NCBI RefSeq assembly: GCF_963675165.1
Contig: NC_087377.1
Coordinates: forward strand, 17,030,518 to 17,094,517
Length of the DNA stretch: 64,000 nt
Reading direction: 5' to 3'
Source: Halichondria panicea
Lineage: Eukaryota; Porifera; Demospongiae; Suberitida; Halichondriidae
This document shows positions 61,679-64,000 of the stretch, in pieces. The translations under genes were made by a program, and so were the position numbers. The notes beneath the pieces were generated by a model. It was not told where the DNA came from. It saw only the letters and a program-made list of their open reading frames with translations, and made no database searches. The number at the start of each line of letters is the position of its first letter. Position 1 is the stretch's first letter.

Positions 61679-63656
61679 GTTTTTACAGTTGACGAAAATC
61701 ACCAGAAGATCAACGATGATTTGACTGTTTTCCTAGACGAGCTACTAGGTAAAGGTGCATTTGGAGCAGTCTTCAAAGGTAGCTACAAGGGCGAGATTTG
61801 TGCAGTCAAACTTCTAATTTACGAGGCTGTAGAAATGCAGACAGGTTTCCCAACAGGAAAAAGTGAAGAAGCCAGCAAAGCATTTGATCGTGAGTGTGAG
61901 TATCTCCAGTCACTCCAGCACCCAAACGTTGTTCTGTATTTGTCGACTGCCAAGCATCCCAAATCAGGTGGTACAATCCTCGTTGTTGAGCTGATGGATT
62001 GCAATCTGAGATCCTATTTCTCTAGCCTTGATGAACAGTCTCTCACTAGCAAATGGGAAATTAGCCTCTCCAAAGACATGGCTTGTGGTCTGGCCTACAT
62101 TCACAGCAAGCAGATTATCCACCGTGACCTCTGTGGCGATAACGTCTTGCTGAAGCTTACACGACCAGTGCCTGTCGCAAAGATATCCGACTTTGGCATG
62201 TCACGGCTATACGATCCCTCCAAGTTTAGCCACACCCTCACAGCCATTGGTCACCGTATGGGGTATCTACCTCTCGAGGCTATTCGATTGGGCAAGGAGA
62301 ATTACGATAATAGCGTCGATGTTTTTTCCCTTGGGGTGATTATGGTACAGATTGTTTGCAAGCTGAAGACGATCAAATCTGTGGAAGATCGATCATTCCA
62401 TGTTGCCCAGATACCTCACACACACAGGTTGAGGAAGCTTATCGACAGTTGCTTGCAAGAAGACATGAGGAGGAGACCATCTGCCAGGGACATCTGTGAG
62501 TTAATTAAATAATTAATGTGTTTTACATTATAATAATACCGCAAATAATTTGTGAGTCAATTGTATCTTGTATATACGATTTCGAAATTTTGTTCAGAAA
62601 ACGTTCCTTATTGAAGATTTAACTTTTACTTCAGATGCTTCACTGACAAGTGACTCTGATACAGTGGAGGCAACAAAGAGGGAGTCCAAGGACACTCAAG
62701 TAAAACATCAAGTATCTGAGAAAGACACTCATTCACAAGCATCTATCGATCGGCTTCAAGCTAAGCAAGTTTGTGGACTAGAAGAAGTGATCACTCCTCA
62801 ACAAGAACAGTTTGAAGTTCAACCCAGAGAAATTGATCATCTAGTGAAGTCTCTACAGATACAACCTCGGGAGAACACTCAACCAGATAATAAATTGACT
62901 GCAGATGTTGACCTTACAAGTGGCTCGGACACAGTGGAGGCAACAAAGAGGGAGTCAAAGGACACTCAACCAGTCAAGAAGGTGCCTACATGTAGTGTGT
63001 GAATGAGATTCCCACAGCAACAATAGTATTGTACCTTAACATGCATGCATGGATGCTGTCTCATGTGTTAAGCCGTAACTACACATCCGTTTGAGTGTGC
63101 CTATAATTATGTACTTCCTTTAGCGGAAGTTGTTTCTTGTTCTCGTCCTGTTGTAGAATTTCAATATTAACGTCAGTGTTTTAATTCAAAGATTTCCACC
63201 AACGTTCCCCTGTACAGGCATACAGGGAACGGATTGAGCACAAAGATGCTGAGCTGGTCAGGAGAGACGCCATCATTCAACATCAACATACCAGTAAGAA
63301 AGTGCCGTTTGGTCGACAGGTTATGATCATTAATTTGTCCTGTGCCTGATCATGTTAATCCTCGTGTATAATTCAGTGCCTGTGTAGTTGATACTGTGTA
63401 GTTGATGTAATTGTAGCACCAACTCAGACTTAACAGTTTATAATATCTCCAATGGTTGGTTTTTTATGTCGCTTATAAAGAATACTTTTACTTTTTGGCC
63501 CAATATTTTTCTTGAGGTGAATTGTCCTCTGTTACAGTAATGGAAGATGTGTGTAAGAAGACTGGAGTGAGGGACCAACAACTAGATCAAGAAGTCCCTG
63601 AGAGTGACATCATTCTAATCGCGGAGAAATTTCCTCACCTGCTGAACGTGCACAAG
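61225..63656 (+). CDS. Kinase gene E: death domain, kinase, death domain (3' end outside)
   Basis: Exons 61225-61549, 61689-62495, 62635-62981, 63218-63293 and 63538-63656 join in phase (558 codons so far). It is the closest relative of gene D: the same DLGDLYIATFDA death domain, kinase with GKGAFG, HRDLCGDN, DFG and LPLEA, the enlarged linker with duplicated SDTVEATKRESKDTQ, and the start of the second death-like region (DVCKKTGVRDQQLDQEVPES). The kinase keeps the IRLGKEN segment shortened in gene D. Similarity to gene D's intron stops near 63805. The last two exons may therefore be further right or lost. An IRAK-like role is inferred. Confidence 0.8.
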
Positions 63657-64000
63657 GTAGGCAGTACTCTAAATCTTGTATCTACTTATCCTCCTGACAT
63701 TTTGGCAAGGGGAGCAAATGGTGCACTAGCCTCCTTCACAAGGCCTCAAAAAGGAGGCCTGCTACTGACTGTTTGCGCATGCGCAAAATAATTGGATAAT
63801 TTCCCCGTAATGTTTCTGAAATAATTATTACCCGAAAAATATCCTGAATAACATATACACACAAAGAATACTACATACACAGAGCTATATAGCTAGCTAG
63901 CTAGAGACAGAGCTGTACACGTTTGGTTACAGCAGCTATTTCTTCTGATAGAGTCTACATGTAGACTTTCACCAAGGTTATCAGATGGGCGTGGCCTGTC
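63657..64000. other. Window end, intronic or intergenic
   Basis: To about 63805 this matches the intron after exon 5 of gene D (48308-48455, including aggcctcaaaaaggaggcct, a short palindrome). Beyond that the sequence is unrelated and ends with gatgggcgtggcct, the motif also at 1031. No exon is seen. Confidence 0.5.

Overview
The window looks like nuclear DNA of an early-branching animal. It is most consistent with a demosponge such as Amphimedon (inference). The DNA is AT-rich and has many small GT-AG introns, often 50-300 bp, dense TIR elements and microsatellites. Its protein architectures are animal signalling types: death domain plus kinase, kelch, ankyrin, and a USF-like bHLH-zipper. 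All exon models were assembled by hand from splice signals, reading phase and comparison of the repeated copies inside the window.

Layout. At 1-6.24 kb lie foldback and TIR elements, a RecQ-helicase fragment, and a 1086-residue reverse transcriptase enclosed in DNA-transposon-like TIRs. At 6.45-9.18 kb is kinase gene A (death domain, kinase, kelch). At 9.2-29.4 kb is an accessory zone with relics of the repeat unit, nested MITEs, minisatellites, a PHD-finger gene, a divergent pair formed by a P-loop ATPase/PHD gene (minus) and a decayed Cys-cluster gene (plus), and inverted copies of a 0.72 kb repeat. At 29.46-32.78 kb is gene B, with a different kinase, a coiled coil and the same kelch cassette. 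From 33 to 64 kb a unit repeats: a minus-strand USF-like factor and a small gene called Z here, divergent from a plus-strand death-domain kinase. This gives USF copy 1 with gene C (kelch), USF copy 2 with gene D (two C-terminal death domains) and USF copy 3 with gene E (cut by the window end). A decayed ankyrin gene at 50-55.5 kb lies between gene D and USF copy 3.

How the parts may work together. Genes A, C, D and E share a death domain followed by a TKL-type kinase (an IRAK/Pelle-like plan) but end in either a kelch propeller or two more death domains. Genes A, B and C carry near-identical kelch cassettes, introns included, although B has an unrelated kinase. Each divergent USF/kinase spacer holds two CACGTG E-boxes, the site USF proteins bind, and gene B has two just upstream of its start. 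This suggests that the USF-like factor controls both itself and the kinases (inference). USF is complete only in copy 3, and Z only in copy 2. In genes C, D and E the proline of the kinase APE-type motif has become leucine.

Several genes carry frameshifts or in-frame stops. Some of these could be assembly errors, so the pseudogene calls are provisional.
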